Shown: piece after piece, positions 22,256 through 34,759 of the stretch | Layout: each line of letters starts with the position of its first letter | Numbering within the stretch: position 1 is the first letter of the stretch | Assembly (NCBI GenBank): GCA_911728435.2 | Contig: OU452203.1 | Location: forward strand, 22,198,134 to 22,262,133 | Source: Apoderus coryli | Taxonomy: Eukaryota > Arthropoda > Insecta > Coleoptera > Attelabidae | Direction of reading: 5' to 3' | DNA: 64,000 bases | The notes under the pieces: generated by a model | What the model was told of the DNA's origin: nothing | Databases searched by the model: none | Seen by the model: only the letters and a program-made list of their open reading frames with translations | Program-made: the position numbers and the translations under genes

Positions 22256-25200
22256 AATTAAAGACAAAATGAGTGTCCAAAAGGCATCCCTCAGGGTTTC
22301 GAAATGGGGCTAAAAAATAATGTGTTTTTATCCAAATCTAATAAAACATACTAACAAATGCAACTGGACCTAAAATAACTTTCCAAAAATGAATGTCTAT
22401 AGAACGTCCGTGGATTATGTAGAAAAAAAGTTGAATTTTTGTATGAAGAGAGTTTCTAAATTAATTTATTTATAAATATGTGCCTAAAATAATTTAAACT
22501 AATAGTCCTATATCTACTTTTTAAAATAAATCAAAATTTCTATGTGATAGATATATGAACATCCCTGTACATCTTGTATATCTATACCCACCTTGACCAT
22601 AAAATTTTTATGGCCTCTATTATCGTTATTCTTTTTTTTTTCCGTATTTTGTGTTGCATACGTCATCAACTAGATGGCGTATGAGTTCTAATAATCAAAA
22701 ATAAACCTACACGATATACCTGTCATCCTTATAATATCTAATGCTAGGGCTTAAAAGGTCCTTTCGTGTGAAAAAGTTTTACTTATAGCTAGGTACCTAT
22801 ATCGTAAATGATATCATGTATCATAATATTGTAAAAATATATAATATATAAGGCAAGAAAAGTGTCGTTTTATATAATATTAATAAAAGTTTTTCTGAAA
22901 CTAAAACGAAATTTTCCTACTACCTACGTATTTATGAAGCCAGTGGCGTAGTTTTAGATATTATCTAGGTATACGTCTATAGAACTTGCATAGTATACAT
23001 GCGTAATCAATCTGATGACCTTCAGATTATTGCTAAACTTCAAAATAACCAGAAAAAACTAATGGATATAAGAAAAATTTGAGCGTTTTGTATAGATATA
23101 TAAAACAATAATATAAATATAATTAACGAACAGAACAAAACCTACAAATTAATAGATAAGTTTTATGAATATTATTAATAGAATTGTGGCGACGTAAGCT
23201 AAAAAAGGAAAATTAAATATTAACAAAAAGGCTATAACTAAACTTTACTATTATTTATATTTTAGAAATTAATTGAATGGTGCTATTGACAGTTTATTCG
23301 TACATTTTGACGTGGTAGTAAGTTACGTACAATTATTCTTTCGAAAATAATTGAAATATCACTCGAGACTAGTAAATTATGCAAAAGTCGACCCCGAAAA
23401 GCATGTGGAATACTTAATGCGACAGAATGTATATATGCATGAGATAATTATTACAACCATAACTTTGTTAATTTTATTTTTCTGCATTTGCATATAATTA
23501 TTTTCTGCATTTTACGTACCTAGTGAGAGATGCATAATTTTTTAAACATTCTGCTTTTAGTAGCATTAAGGTGAAAATGTAAAATATGCACAAACTATTT
23601 AGAAAACTGCAACAGTATTTTGAATTGTATTAATAATTGGTCTCAAACTTTATTTGTTTTCAGGCAGTGGGAAAACGAAAAACCCTCTAAAATGTATTGT
23701 AATAATTAATTTTTATGAAGATTGAAAAACACACTTAAAACCTTCCCAATTTAGCTTATAAAAATGCTATGAAATTTTTGTATTTCATTGCCAAGGTATA
23801 CAAACAACAAAAAGGGCCATTTAGAAATATCAAAATAATTTTAAGACTCTTATTGTTTTATTTTGTGACATAAAAAACACTACAAACCAGTACTATACAT
23901 ACATATTGTGACATTTCTGTGGCATATAACACACACCCCTGTATAATCTGAAATTTTCAATAAAACTCCACTGTGTTCCTAATTAAATTATCCATCAAAC
24001 GATTCAAGAAGTGTGGAAACTAGTTGTTTAGAAATAAAAAGTTTATGAGGCTCAAACTTAGTCAAAATTTATTGTCAAAGAACGAACAGCTCATAATATA
24101 TTTGTTCGGGAAGAAACAACAAAATATGCACAAATTAAGCTGCTATTATTCCTCGTATATAATATAAATTCAACAGAAGAGGCTCAAACGAGTAGAGCAT
24201 TTTTTGCAAAATCCAAAAAGAGCAAGACTTTTTTACTGTATTATCATTAATGTTTCCTATGTTATACAAAATATACTAGTGCTAGTTTTTTTATCATAAT
24301 TAAGCAAATATATTGGTCTAGGCGCGTTTATTTAAAATTCCTTTTAAGATAACTTAGGTAGGTACCTACGTACATACCAATAGATAAATAATATATTATC
24401 CTCGTATGTATATCATAAGTTAAAACAAAAGTAAATAAATAAATAGGCTTGAAAGGATATATTGGATTCAACATGGCACTGCTTAAAAGAAGAAAAAAAA
24501 ATATTATTTATCATTAATTTTGATTTATATTATATTTCTGTAACCACTTTAAAGTATTCCCAAAGTCATTGAACTAATAATAGTAGTTTTTTATATTATT
24601 ATGAAGTTTTGTCAATTTTTTTTCTCACGTAAGTACCTACCTTACTAAACTCTTAATTTTATACTAAACATTGCGTTATTTTATTAATATTTATTATCAA
24701 CAATCTTCATTGTATATTTTTTAAAATTAATTAATATTCATAAATATCCTAGACATTCTCCATGTCTGGGAAACTATAGGTACGTGATTATTTTTTATAA
24801 TACAACTGTCACTTTCAAAGTTCGTTTATTTTTTTCAGAATATTCGTCTTTATGATTAATTTGCAGGCCTTCGTTAGGTGCCAACTCAGGACCTAACAAT
24901 AATAAGTATTGATAAGGCTCAATATATTTAAATAGTACTTTCTATATAAGCAACTTACATATAAATTTGAATTCACAAATATTTAATGAAATTCAAGGAT
25001 ACTTGAAATCCTTGAGATACTATTTTGTAACACTTAAGACACTGACCCTGGTTCGTGGTTTTTCTGGATTGACAACCCCTTTTTCTACCTGTTAGTTTTA
25101 CGCAATACCTATATAGGTATACAATAATTTCAAAGAAGTAATATATATTTTTATTACACTCTATATACTTACCTATACTATATGGAGTTGAAAAAGATTT

Positions 25201-25270
25201 TTTTTTTAATGCTTTTTAATAATACAGTATAGAGACTATCCTTGTAAAGTCAATTTGAAAGGACGAAGGT
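22256..25270. other. long AT-rich non-coding stretch
   Basis: No coding similarity, long repeat or RNA gene is visible in 3 kb. It holds homopolymer runs and TAGGTACCTA-like words (for example near 24,355-24,370). Confidence 0.5.
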
Positions 25271-25313
25271 TGTGCAATGTGTATACACCAGGTTCGGAAT
25301 AATATACTTTTCC

Positions 25314-25733
25314 TTACCGAAAATTATTACGCATCATTTTTAATGAAGTGCTGCATCTTTTTTTTGGATTTTCGGTTTTTCTTTTTGGGCAAAATCCACA
25401 AAATCCAGCTTGATCTTCTGCCGTTACACGTTCGGGTTCAGGAATGCCTACCAGTTCTCTACTTCGCTGTCGTCTGTTCAATGGCATACATATTACTGAA
25501 GCTCGGTATACTAAGTGTGGTTTCATCCTCAGAACTCGCGCAATGAGAGAATCACTCACAAACCTGCACTTGATCAACAACTTCATATTATATCGCAGAA
25601 CAGTCCCAGTGTACTGAATTTTGAATTTAACTAATAGGGGGCGCAACGTGAACACAAAGTCAGCTAGAGAGCCAGGTTGGCTCATCCAGTGTCTATATCG
25701 TGAAATCTTGCGAAGCTTGAGAGAAATGCTCAT
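25314..25733 (-). CDS. unrecognised open frame, possibly repeat-derived
   Basis: The 139-codon frame lies in a less AT-rich island (about 25,400-25,960). The predicted peptide is basic, with a Cys pair (CGFCPKRKTENPKKRC) near the C-terminus that superficially recalls the zinc ribbon at the end of piggyBac transposases. Nothing upstream resembles that transposase, and only part of the ribbon pattern is present. No signal peptide or membrane segment stands out. It could be a fragment of an unknown transposon or a fortuitous frame. I do not assign a function. Confidence 0.2.
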   Translation of the reverse strand: MSISLKLRKISRYRHWMSQPGSLADFVFTLRPLLVKFKIQYTGTVLRYNMKLLIKCRFVSDSLIARVLRMKPHLVYRASVICMPLNRRQRSRELVGIPEPERVTAEDQAGFCGFCPKRKTENPKKRCSTSLKMMRNNFR

Positions 25734-27641
25734 AGCGCGAGTTATGCAGGGTTAAAGCTGCTGGGCTGGTTTATCTTTGGGCATCTTGTATTGGAATGAG
25801 TAGAACCGTTCAGGCGTACTGTAAGGATCACACTTGGGGTCGCTTTTATTTAAGGTGTTTATAAATCAGGCAGCTAGGGAGCCTTTGATTCATTGACCAC
25901 ATAAAATATATCACGGCATTGATCATCGTTTCATTAGACGTGTTTTCAGGTCGGCAAATATCAACTTACAGGTATGAACTGCTGTTACGGAAAATTCGGA
26001 AGCAATTTTCGAATTTCCCATTATATATAATATTAGTTTAGTTGACTTTCTTCCGAACCCGACCCTGCCTGAGAACCATCTATTTTTTATTATGCAATTT
26101 TTAACAAATAAAGGCTTTGTTAGTGTACATACCCTTCCTATACTAGCAGTTTTTGGACTAGGTACCTTTTTTTTTTGGTCAAAAATTATTGTGTACTATA
26201 AAAAATGAGTTAAAAAAATTTTGAACATAAATTTAGCCCAGTCCGGCGAATGTGAATGAAATAGAATTTAGTGTTATCATGTTTTCGGTGTATCCCCGCA
26301 AGAGATCAAAGAAAAAAGTTTAAAATTATTGAAAAATAGTTTAGTTAAAAGTGTAATAATTATTATGAAATATTGTTGGTAATAATATAATTATGTAAGT
26401 GTTTATTTTTAATATTTTATTAAATTTTTATCAATAGCGGACATGTAATAACAATGTAACATTGCTTTTGAACATTACCGATGGTTGATTCCAGCGGCAT
26501 TTCTTCAAAACCGCGGTAAGCTTATAGCAGCATAGAAACCCTAATCTTTATCTCTTGATATACTTAGACAATTTTTGATACTTATTAACAACTTGTTTTT
26601 AGAAATTGAACTTTTCGCAAATTATGTCAGTCCCAAATACGCATTTTTTAGTTCATATTGTATAAATACCTCGTTCTGAATTTACAGGGGGTGTCAAAAA
26701 AGTTTGCCATTAGAAATATGTGTTTTGAGCAATTTTAGTACGATTATACAAATAATATTCCATACAAACATGCACAACAGCTCTGTTTTCCAGATAAAGA
26801 GTTTAAAAGTAGTAGTTAATAAAAAGTTGTATACACAGAAAAAAATCTTACTGTAATATCAATATTAGCGATATGTTTGATTGCCTCTATTTTGGTTTAA
26901 TGACAGTAATACTTAATTCATTAGATTACAATTCGGCCAACATTAAATATATACTTAATCCGACATTCCAGATATTATTGAAATTCAATTTCATATATGT
27001 TAGGCACAAAACAGATATATTTTTTCTTTCAATGATTACAGTAATAATTGGCAACTAATATTGCAATTGTATTATTTCAAATATTGTTATATTACGATAA
27101 GCAAGAAAAAGCATTGGAAGAATAGTATTTCTCTACTCGGATTATTAGATATATATCATTGAATTAACAAAATCAAATTTTACTCGCTATCATATTCTAC
27201 TATTTAAATAAACTAAATAATATTAAGTCAATACTTCTTATTGTTGGGACAACCTTAGCTTATTATTGGGCCGGGCTAAATTCATCGATATATCGAAACA
27301 CAAAACGTCGAGTATCCAACATTTTGCACTCATGCATGTATCGAATTTAAGTATATAAATTAAATAAATACTGGATTTTCGTACTATCTACCCCACTTCG
27401 TAAATATTAGTTTTTGACTTAAAAAAAAATGCTTTCATACGCCGATATCATAATAAAACTACTTCAAAACCATTGATATAAAAACGTAGATTTCGGGCTG
27501 ATGTATCGGGAAATTTCGGAACTCCCTAGTCACTAGCAAAGCTTAAAACAATAGGTTATGTTACATTTATATATTTATTCTATTTGTGTGCCGGTAGCGC
27601 GTGTCTATATAGTTAAGTTCTATAATCTGCAATAATATATT
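25734..27641. other. non-coding stretch
   Basis: Mixed composition continues to about 25,990, then the sequence is AT-rich. TACAGGGGGTGTC at 26,687-26,699 resembles the terminal motif of the DNA transposons elsewhere in the window. Nothing else is recognised. Confidence 0.4.
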
Positions 27642-27696
27642 ATGGAAGACTTCTTAAACGCCTCAGAATTGGACAAACTAATTCCAATATTCTCCG
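27642..27696 (+). CDS. candidate first coding exon of a host gene
   Basis: An ATG opens 18 codons (MEDFLNASELDKLIPIFS plus one base) that run directly into a strong splice donor, G|GTAAGT, at 27,697. Codon use and composition differ from the surrounding AT-rich DNA. The peptide recalls the first helix of SAM-type domains (FL-x-x-x-x-L-x-x-L-I-x-x-F), but the stretch is too short for more than a hint. The next exon is not established: the candidate at 34,760 is open only in a phase that would need another exon in between. No promoter motif is obvious upstream. Confidence 0.3.
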
Positions 27697-30470
27697 GTAA
27701 GTTTTACTCCTAAGTATATCTAATCATAAGTTTTTTACTATAAATTATTTTGTGTAAGCTTTTCGAACAATACTATTAAAGATCGGTCTAGCCAACAAAT
27801 GATTTAAGAGGTACCTATAATGCATAATAAAAACATTTTAACAAAACTATTCAGGGTGTTCCATTCAAAAGTTATGAATATTAACCTTTTTATTTCACAT
27901 TAACCAGTATAGCATGGCAGCATGGAATACATTTTTGCAACCTCAGATAACCTCAAAATTCAAAATATCCTGTTTTAACACGATGTAGGTATACAGTATA
28001 CAAAGTACCGAGTGGGAGTGGGACACTATGAAGATATGGTAAAAAAGCACAAATACGATATTTGGTTTAATATTTTGTTAGTCGTACATGTTCAATGTTC
28101 ATGTATTAGAATGACATACATCTTTTAATGTATTGTTTATTTTTTGTACTGTGATTATAGAGTAATATTTTTTTATTACAATACAATGTATTATAAAATT
28201 AATAAAACTATTTTTGAATAAAAACTTTCTTTTATTTCATACAATTAGTTAACGTGATAGTTTTATTAAATTAAGTAATTAATTTCTCTCCAGGATTATA
28301 TATAAAATTGATTTAAAATGACAAAACAATTATTTCAATACCAAAATATATTCTGTCTATAATTTCTGTATTCCCCTTAAAAAGCAATAAATGTTCTATC
28401 AACGATAGTGACACTTAGTCCAATCAATACTTTTTATTTTATTTCAATATATTCTTATAATTGAGGCATTTGATTGGAAGTCAATTAATTCTTATACTTA
28501 AAGCAATAAAGTCATATATTTCGCAATTAATCATATAAGTATAATTGAAAGAAATGTAGCTTTGATTGTGGAATACGGAATATATGCTATCATTGATTGA
28601 ATGTGCATATGGTTCATGATATGATAGATTTTTCTCTGTGTACGACTTTACTTTGGCTTATCAGGGTTGAAGTGGATTTTTGGGTTTTGGTTGGTATTAT
28701 CTGTTAGAACTCAATAGTATCTAAATGAGACTTGAAATGTAGAACAAATTAATCATTATCTTTTTAAGTAAACGTTCGAATTGCTGACTTTGGATTCATC
28801 TGAGCAACAATTATTCACCAGTCGCTCTTTAGTTTTTGATTTTGTATCTAAACATAAAACTTAATAAAATTACTGTTAGCAATTTACTCATTTGGCAATG
28901 TTTCAAAATCTATGCATTTTATAGAGATATCTATACAACCCTATACAAATTTACCCTTATTTTTAAAGCTTAATAAGATAAAACTAAAAATATTGGGGGT
29001 TCTATTTAAAAATATTGACTTTTGATATAGTTTTCTCATTTTCATTGATCTGACATTTTGCATAAATATTATTATATTATATTTACCAAAACAGTTCAAA
29101 GTTCTCATAAAACGTCTATTATTGATATAGAAATAGTACCTAAGTCAATTGATGAAGATTTCATTATATGAAAATTTTATAATCATTTTAGAGCCCGCAA
29201 CCTCGACATAGTTACATTGCCAAATTTTCAAAATTTTGAAGACAGTTGCCTTAGAGAGAATACAACGAGTACAGCGATTTTCATCAAAGTTTCCCTATTA
29301 CTCAACCATTACACCGTTATAATAAACGACACTCAAATATTTTAATGTAAAACAATAAACTACAACTTAAATGTCATTCCGAACCATCTTCCTTTCAATT
29401 TATGGTTTAATGTAAACACTATGTTTACACACAATTTAATTTTAACTATGATATCGATAATGTACAAATTATTTAGATCCTTTCTCATTGTTTTAATTCA
29501 CATAATTCCATTTGCAAACAGCTTAACAACAATTTAGCATAGTAATGGCTCTATTAGTCGTTTTGATCATGACATAAATATAGACACATTACAACTTAAT
29601 TGTTTGAAAAAACTTTTACGAGTTGCGGCAAGATCACACAGAAAAAATACCTAAACTGTTTTTGTTTTTTAAATATGGAAAGTATAGCTATTCTTAGAAT
29701 TTTCCCGATTAGTATTAGACGTTCTTCTGCAACTTAGACATCAATGGTTCTATTGTTTTGATAATATCAGTCTATACTCAATTCAATCCAATCTATCCCG
29801 CATTGTGATATATTTGTAGCACTTCCTGTTATAACGGAAATCGATACCTAAGATATAATTATACCTATAAGTTAGAAGATATCAAATTCCGGTATAAACT
29901 GAATCTATTCATATTTTAACAGCTCAATCTTCCTATTGAAGAGGATTGTTTTGCTGGATGCGGCTCTTGTTTTACAAGTTTCGTCCGCATCCGTATACTT
30001 AACTATTAAGAATGTATTTCCCAATAATAATTGCAGGTAAGCGAAAAACTCAAGTTCGTGCTGTGCTTACAGAGAAGAGACTAGTGGAATAACATCTCCC
30101 AGAAGTATATTGTGGAGTGATTTGGAGTTTTTTTACTCTCTATAGGGAGTTATAATGTATAGGTACTATTTTGTTTCTAACTGGATGGAGCAAAATCATA
30201 CTTTCTATACCGGGAAGGGTTTCGGTCGTACACTGTATAGAACAATCTCATTTTGTCATGTCATTTTTGACGTAAAATTGCAAATATTACGAAAACAGCT
30301 GGACATAGGTCCTATAACATATATCTACAATGAAATTACAAGTAGAATCCCAAGTATTTAAAATAAGGAAACTGGTATATTATGACAATTCTTAACCAAT
30401 TCTCATACTATTGAATAAAAGGCGTCTACTCCACAAAATGATTTATATATACGTTGAAATTTCTTGTTTT
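27697..30470. other. non-coding, possibly intronic
   Basis: If 27,642-27,696 is an exon, this would be the start of a long intron. The only notable site is TTGCAG|GTAAGC at 30,031-30,042, a back-to-back acceptor and donor. No gene is seen. Confidence 0.4.
30031..30042 (+). promoter_or_regulatory. candidate recursive splice site
   Basis: A 3' splice site (TTGCAG) is immediately followed by a 5' splice site (GTAAGC) with no exon between, the layout of the recursive or ratchet sites used to remove long insect introns. The polypyrimidine tract in front is weak (TTTCCCAATAATAA), so this may be chance. Confidence 0.2.
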
Positions 30471-30475
30471 TATCT

Positions 30476-30515
30476 GCCAGACATGTTTCGGACACATACG
30501 TCCATCATCAGTGGC
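30476..30515 (-). other. hammerhead-like motif, left member of an inverted pair
   Basis: On the minus strand: GCCA, then an exact CTGATGA box (30,511-30,505), a GGAC/GTCC stem with one extra U before it, GAAA, then CATGTC and TGGC. GCCA and TGGC would form stem I, and GTC is a normal cleavage triplet. Stem III would have only two pairs and a two-base loop, so self-cleavage is doubtful. The motif and the roughly 60 bases after it match 32,008-32,095 on the opposite strand. Confidence 0.4.
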
Positions 30516-30652
30516 TTAAGGAACCTTATACAATTTGTTACATGTGAGGGTATACTTCATACAAATAAACAGAGAGATTTTACATGGGTTTCGATTTAAA
30601 CGTTTATACAAGCTGCAAAATAATAACTTATTTAGGATGCGATATAATATTA

Positions 30653-30967
30653 TTATACTTTTTTCAGAAAATTCTCATACTGTTGCAGTTTAGTGTTATG
30701 AATCTTGGTTGATTTCTTAGTCGTGCTGATATTCTGCTTGTCATTAGTTATAGTTACATTAAACTTTAAAGTTGTCTTGTTATTGGGCAATATCGAATTA
30801 TTAGGAATTAAAACCTGCCTCTCTTTCAATGGTAGGAACCTACCTAAATCATCTAAAAGGATTTGAAGTAGATAACCCCCTATATGATAGAGAGTTTTTA
30901 TCGTAGAAAATTTTATATGAAACATTTTTTTTATATAGTACTTATATAAGACAAGCTTACATAACAC
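30653..30967 (-). CDS. unrecognised open frame upstream of the hammerhead-like motif
   Basis: The 104-codon frame ends about 140 bp before the minus-strand hammerhead-like motif. The middle reads LLQILLDDLGRFLPLKERQV and then IPNNSILPNNKTTLKFNVTI; the end is Lys/Asn/Thr-rich. No family is recognised. Its position raises the possibility that it belongs to the same retroelement, but there is no direct evidence. Confidence 0.15.
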   Translation of the reverse strand: MLCKLVLYKYYIKKMFHIKFSTIKTLYHIGGYLLQILLDDLGRFLPLKERQVLIPNNSILPNNKTTLKFNVTITNDKQNISTTKKSTKIHNTKLQQYENFLKKV

Positions 30968-31107
30968 TAACTTTTATCATAAGAGATTAATAAAATTTAA
31001 AATTTAAGCACGTTACTTTATTCACGCTTTTATCATACAATTTTCCTCAATTGGCCTCCAAAAAGAAATATCTACGTGCATAACTTGAACATGTGACATT
31101 TCATGTT

Positions 31108-31109
<2 letters not shown>

Positions 31110-31150
<41 letters not shown>
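31110..31150. repeat. (AT)n microsatellite
   Basis: A TA dinucleotide run of about 20 units. Frames across it encode only Tyr-Ile repeats. Confidence 0.9.
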
Positions 31151-31151
<1 letters not shown>

Positions 31152-32007
31152 CTTGTAATAATAATATGTATGGTTTCCAACAGAAAACTATGCGCTCGCG
31201 CAGCTTGTCAATACTGTACCCCGAAATGCATTTCTATACTCTTCGCTCGTTTTTCCCCTCTTATAAAATTATTTGGGTTTGCTCAAAGGAAACTTGGGTA
31301 TAGGGAATATAATTTTATAATAAAGCCAATAGGTACACATCTGGGATGCATTCTATAGGTAGATACGTGTATTTGATCTACCTGGTGTCGTATAGCCTAA
31401 TGTGGTTAAGTTGCCGAGCGTACATTTTTGTATTGCATTGCTTTTTGATGAAAAAAAATACAGTGAAGCTAACTGACATTGTAAAGATATCAGCTGGTAG
31501 TGTTTTTACCATTTGCTTGGACTGTTGTGATATTTTCAGTCGACCGATCAAGACGAACGCGTGTTTTTGTTTTCGTGTCATTAAAAGACCCAATTGTTCA
31601 TTAATGATTGTTTGGAGTATACTGATGGCCCGTAATTGTACGCATTTTGCAAACTGTGGCTCAAAAACTCTCACCAATTTGACAAATAATTTTTCACAAT
31701 GAGAATTCTAATGTCATGCTTTAACAGCAACGAATTGGCGTGTAATTCAAACCCGCGTTCTTTGGTTTATGTACTCCAAACAGATAGATATAAATTGAAG
31801 AAGTATAGTCCTGCACAAATTGAACACACCACATCAGACATATGTTTCGACGGACATATTATGCAATTTCCATCTCATGGGAACGACGAGTGAAAAATCT
31901 AAAAGTCAAAATGAAAAAACGGAAGCGAAAAAAAGCTCAACAACTTTGATTAATTTATAAAAATTATAAAGACACTTTTTCTTCATCAAATTGTTTCTAG
32001 AATGCAT
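31151..32007. other. interval between the inverted hammerhead-like motifs
   Basis: It holds open frames on both strands (notably 31,378-31,677 minus, 99 codons) with no recognisable family. The interval is less AT-rich than its surroundings around 31,180-31,700. Confidence 0.3.
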
Positions 32008-32048
32008 AATGGGGATGTGTGTCCTCGAAACATGTCTATGGTCTGACC
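32008..32048 (+). other. hammerhead-like motif, right member of the inverted pair
   Basis: GGGGATGTGTGTCCTCGAAACATGTCTATGG resembles the 30.5-kb motif: same GTGTCC...CGAAACATGTCT strand, with the CUGANGA box degraded to GCATAAT. The downstream bases up to about 32,095 (TATAAAATCAATTTGTGGAATTAGAC) match the minus-strand sequence beyond the 30.5-kb motif. Confidence 0.35.
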
Positions 32049-32596
32049 GATAGATGTGAATTATAAAATCAATTTGTGGAATTAGACTTTCATTCCAATT
32101 CAAGATATCTACCTAGATAGAAAGTTTATATACCTAAGCATCATAATTAAATTGATTTATTTACCGACGGACGTTCTGTATAAACAGTTTTTGTATGTTT
32201 TGACACTTTGGGAGGCCAAGATCTATTGACGCAAAAAAATTACGTAGTTTTTCATTTAGTTTAGCAAATATGACCCTTTTTTTAACAGTTTTAACTACGA
32301 CCTATCAGTTCCAAAATCTTATCAGACTCATGCTATGTATTTTCATACCAAATTAAATGCTGACATTCTCAAAAAATGCTTATTTACGTCAATTAGAAAA
32401 ATTTCGCAAAATACGAATTTTGAGAGTCTTCTTGAGAGTCTTCTGCTAGGGGCTGTAGCTCTTTGGGGGTGTGTTTCAAACATAGTTGTATACAGTAATT
32501 ATTTTTTTTTATTTGAAATAGGTATGGCATCCATTTTTGAAACACCTAATTAGATTAAAATGATTATGTCCAGTCACGTGGTGTTCCAAAAAACAC

Positions 32597-33064
32597 CCTA
32601 ACCAATATTTTTGGAAAACAATTCTGCGCCACTGACTTTTTTTCGAATTAAGCAGATCAAAATACAACTTTTTTGTTCCTTAAGTTTCATTCATATTTAG
32701 CTTGGTTTTCGAGAAAAACAGCACTTTATTCCTCATGGGGCAATATCCTAACCAATATTTTTGACAACAAAATTCTGCGCCACTGATTTTTTAAAAATTT
32801 TTTCGAATTAACCAGCTCAAAATACAACTTTTTTGTCCCCTGAGTTTCATTCATATCTCGCTTGGTTTTCGAGAAAAAAAGCACTTTATTCCTCTTGGGA
32901 CAATATCCTAACCAATAGTTTTGTCAACAAAATTCTGCGCCACTGATTTATTTCAATTTTTTTCGAATTAACCAGCTCAAAATACAACTTTTTTGTCTCG
33001 TGGGTTTCATTCATATCTCGCTTGGTTTTCGAGAAAAAAGCACTTTATTCCTCCTGGGACAATA
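32597..33064 (+). repeat. three tandem copies of a ~155-bp repeat
   Basis: Units start near 32,597, 32,747 and 32,907, each beginning CCTAACCAATA and containing AATTCTGCGCCACTGA, AATACAACTTTTTTGT, TTCATTCATAT and CTTGGTTTTCGAGAAAAA. Spacings are 150, 160 and 158 bp. The array ends at 33,065, where the unit start is replaced by CCTAATGAAAACTGG. Confidence 0.9.
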
Positions 33065-33099
33065 ACCTAATGAAAACTGGATCGGGCGGATTTAAATCA

Positions 33100-33215
33100 G
33101 CTACATTTTTTTCTTTGAGGGCATTTGAAGTCCCTCGTTTACAAAACTCCATAGTCAACACTGAAAGAGAATTAACCCAATGGATACGGGATTCATATGT
33201 GATCAAAGACGCCGG
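33100..33215 (+). repeat. dispersed repeat, copy 1
   Basis: The segment reading CTTTGAGGGCATTTGAAGTC through TAACCCAATGGATACGGGATT matches the reverse complement of about 50,110-50,215. It directly follows the tandem array. Confidence 0.7.
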
Positions 33216-34759
33216 GAATATTTCAATGCAATCAATGACGATCCAATGCTTGCATTGAGGTTGAAGAAGGACATTTTTAGCAAGTTTTGTGTTATTTACT
33301 GCTAAATGTTCTTTATTGGGAAGAAATGTTTAAGTGTAGTTTTACAAAAACGTTTTTTTTTTGAGAACTTTCAGCGTTGCAAATGTGCACGCCACTGGCG
33401 TGGAGCAAGATACAAAGTTTGATTTTGAAAATGGAACATTTCTGGACCTATGTTTGTATATGAACTTTTCATATTAGAATTATACTCAAAGAATCACCTA
33501 CTATCTAGAGTTTGACCACGTACTTAAATAACACCCTGTATAAACAGTTCTATGTAGATATTTTTTTTAAAGATACACCGAATAGAAGAATTGTAAAAAC
33601 CTTACAGTAGGTGTCTATATACCATAAATTACACCCTTCTTCCTTATTTACAATATTGCACAATATTTTTTCAACATGAAGGTCATAAAATTAACTGTAT
33701 AACCCTTTTTTTTATTTTAACTTGAACAAAAACTCATTCCTAAAATGAAGAATGCAGATCATCCTTGAGTTTTTTTTTTCTCAAGAATTTTAAAGAGAAT
33801 TGCAGCAAAAAATATACATGATGAAAAATATCACTTAAAAAGAATTTAAACTATCAAAATTTTAATTTACAGTCTTCGTTACAACATTTAGGTATATATA
33901 CAGGGTGATTTTTGTATATAGAGTTGAATGATTATCCTTATGAAATTAGAAAATAGCTATTAATGGATATTTATATATTATTAAATATAGTGGTATTGGC
34001 ACTCTCGATATACAGGGTGTATAAAGGTGTACTTTCTTATTTTAGGTACTAATTTTTTTTCCTGCTGCTATACCTACATTACCTCTAAGTCATAGTAAGT
34101 CATAGTAGTATTTGACTTTATCCGAAAGGCAAATTTGCTCACCGCTGAGAGTGGGGTTAATAATGTCCACCTTTCTCTTTCTCGTGAATGGTACCCACAC
34201 TGTTTTTCTAAGTCATAGTATAGGCGTAGGCTTATTTTAAATTTCGAAATTCAAAATATATCAAAAGGTCATATTGTAGGATGGTTTGGTAAGTCCGTGA
34301 CTTGTAAAAGAAACTTATTTTTAGCTCGATACATTATTTGGCCCAACATATTTCTATAATTTGTTTATTCGTTCTAAATACAGTTCCTTTACAAAAATGG
34401 GAATTTATTTTAAATAATACACGAGATTTAGACTTCCATTTGATGTTATAAAAGCTCTTTCAAAGCTGCGTTATTAATTATGAGAAATGGAAGTATCCAA
34501 ATGTCCTAAATGGATAAGAATGAAGATATGACATGATATTCCTCTGTCTTAAAGTTACCTACTTCCTTTTTATTTTATATTTAATAATTATAATTTTATT
34601 TTTTACTCATAATCGGTGTTAATTGGCAAGTTAAAGAGCTTTTCGTTATATCAAAATCGAAATGGTGTCTATATTAGTTGTGATTTATCAATCTGATCTG
34701 TTTATTTCGTTTTTTCTTGAAGCATTAAATAAACTAATTAAATATATTTTTGGTTACAG
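33216..34759. other. non-coding with transposon-terminus-like motifs
   Basis: ACAGGGTG-type words occur at about 33,533 (minus), 33,899 and 34,012, resembling the ends of the MITE and mariner elements downstream. CATTTCTGGACCTATGTTTG at about 33,437 recurs with small changes at 51,090. No gene is seen. Confidence 0.4.

Noticed and set aside
23008..23030. CTGATGACC on the plus strand as a hammerhead core
   Set aside because: No stem II with GAAA follows.
25314..25733. piggyBac transposase C-terminus
   Set aside because: Only a partial Cys pattern is present and none of the piggyBac catalytic motifs are upstream, so I leave it unassigned.
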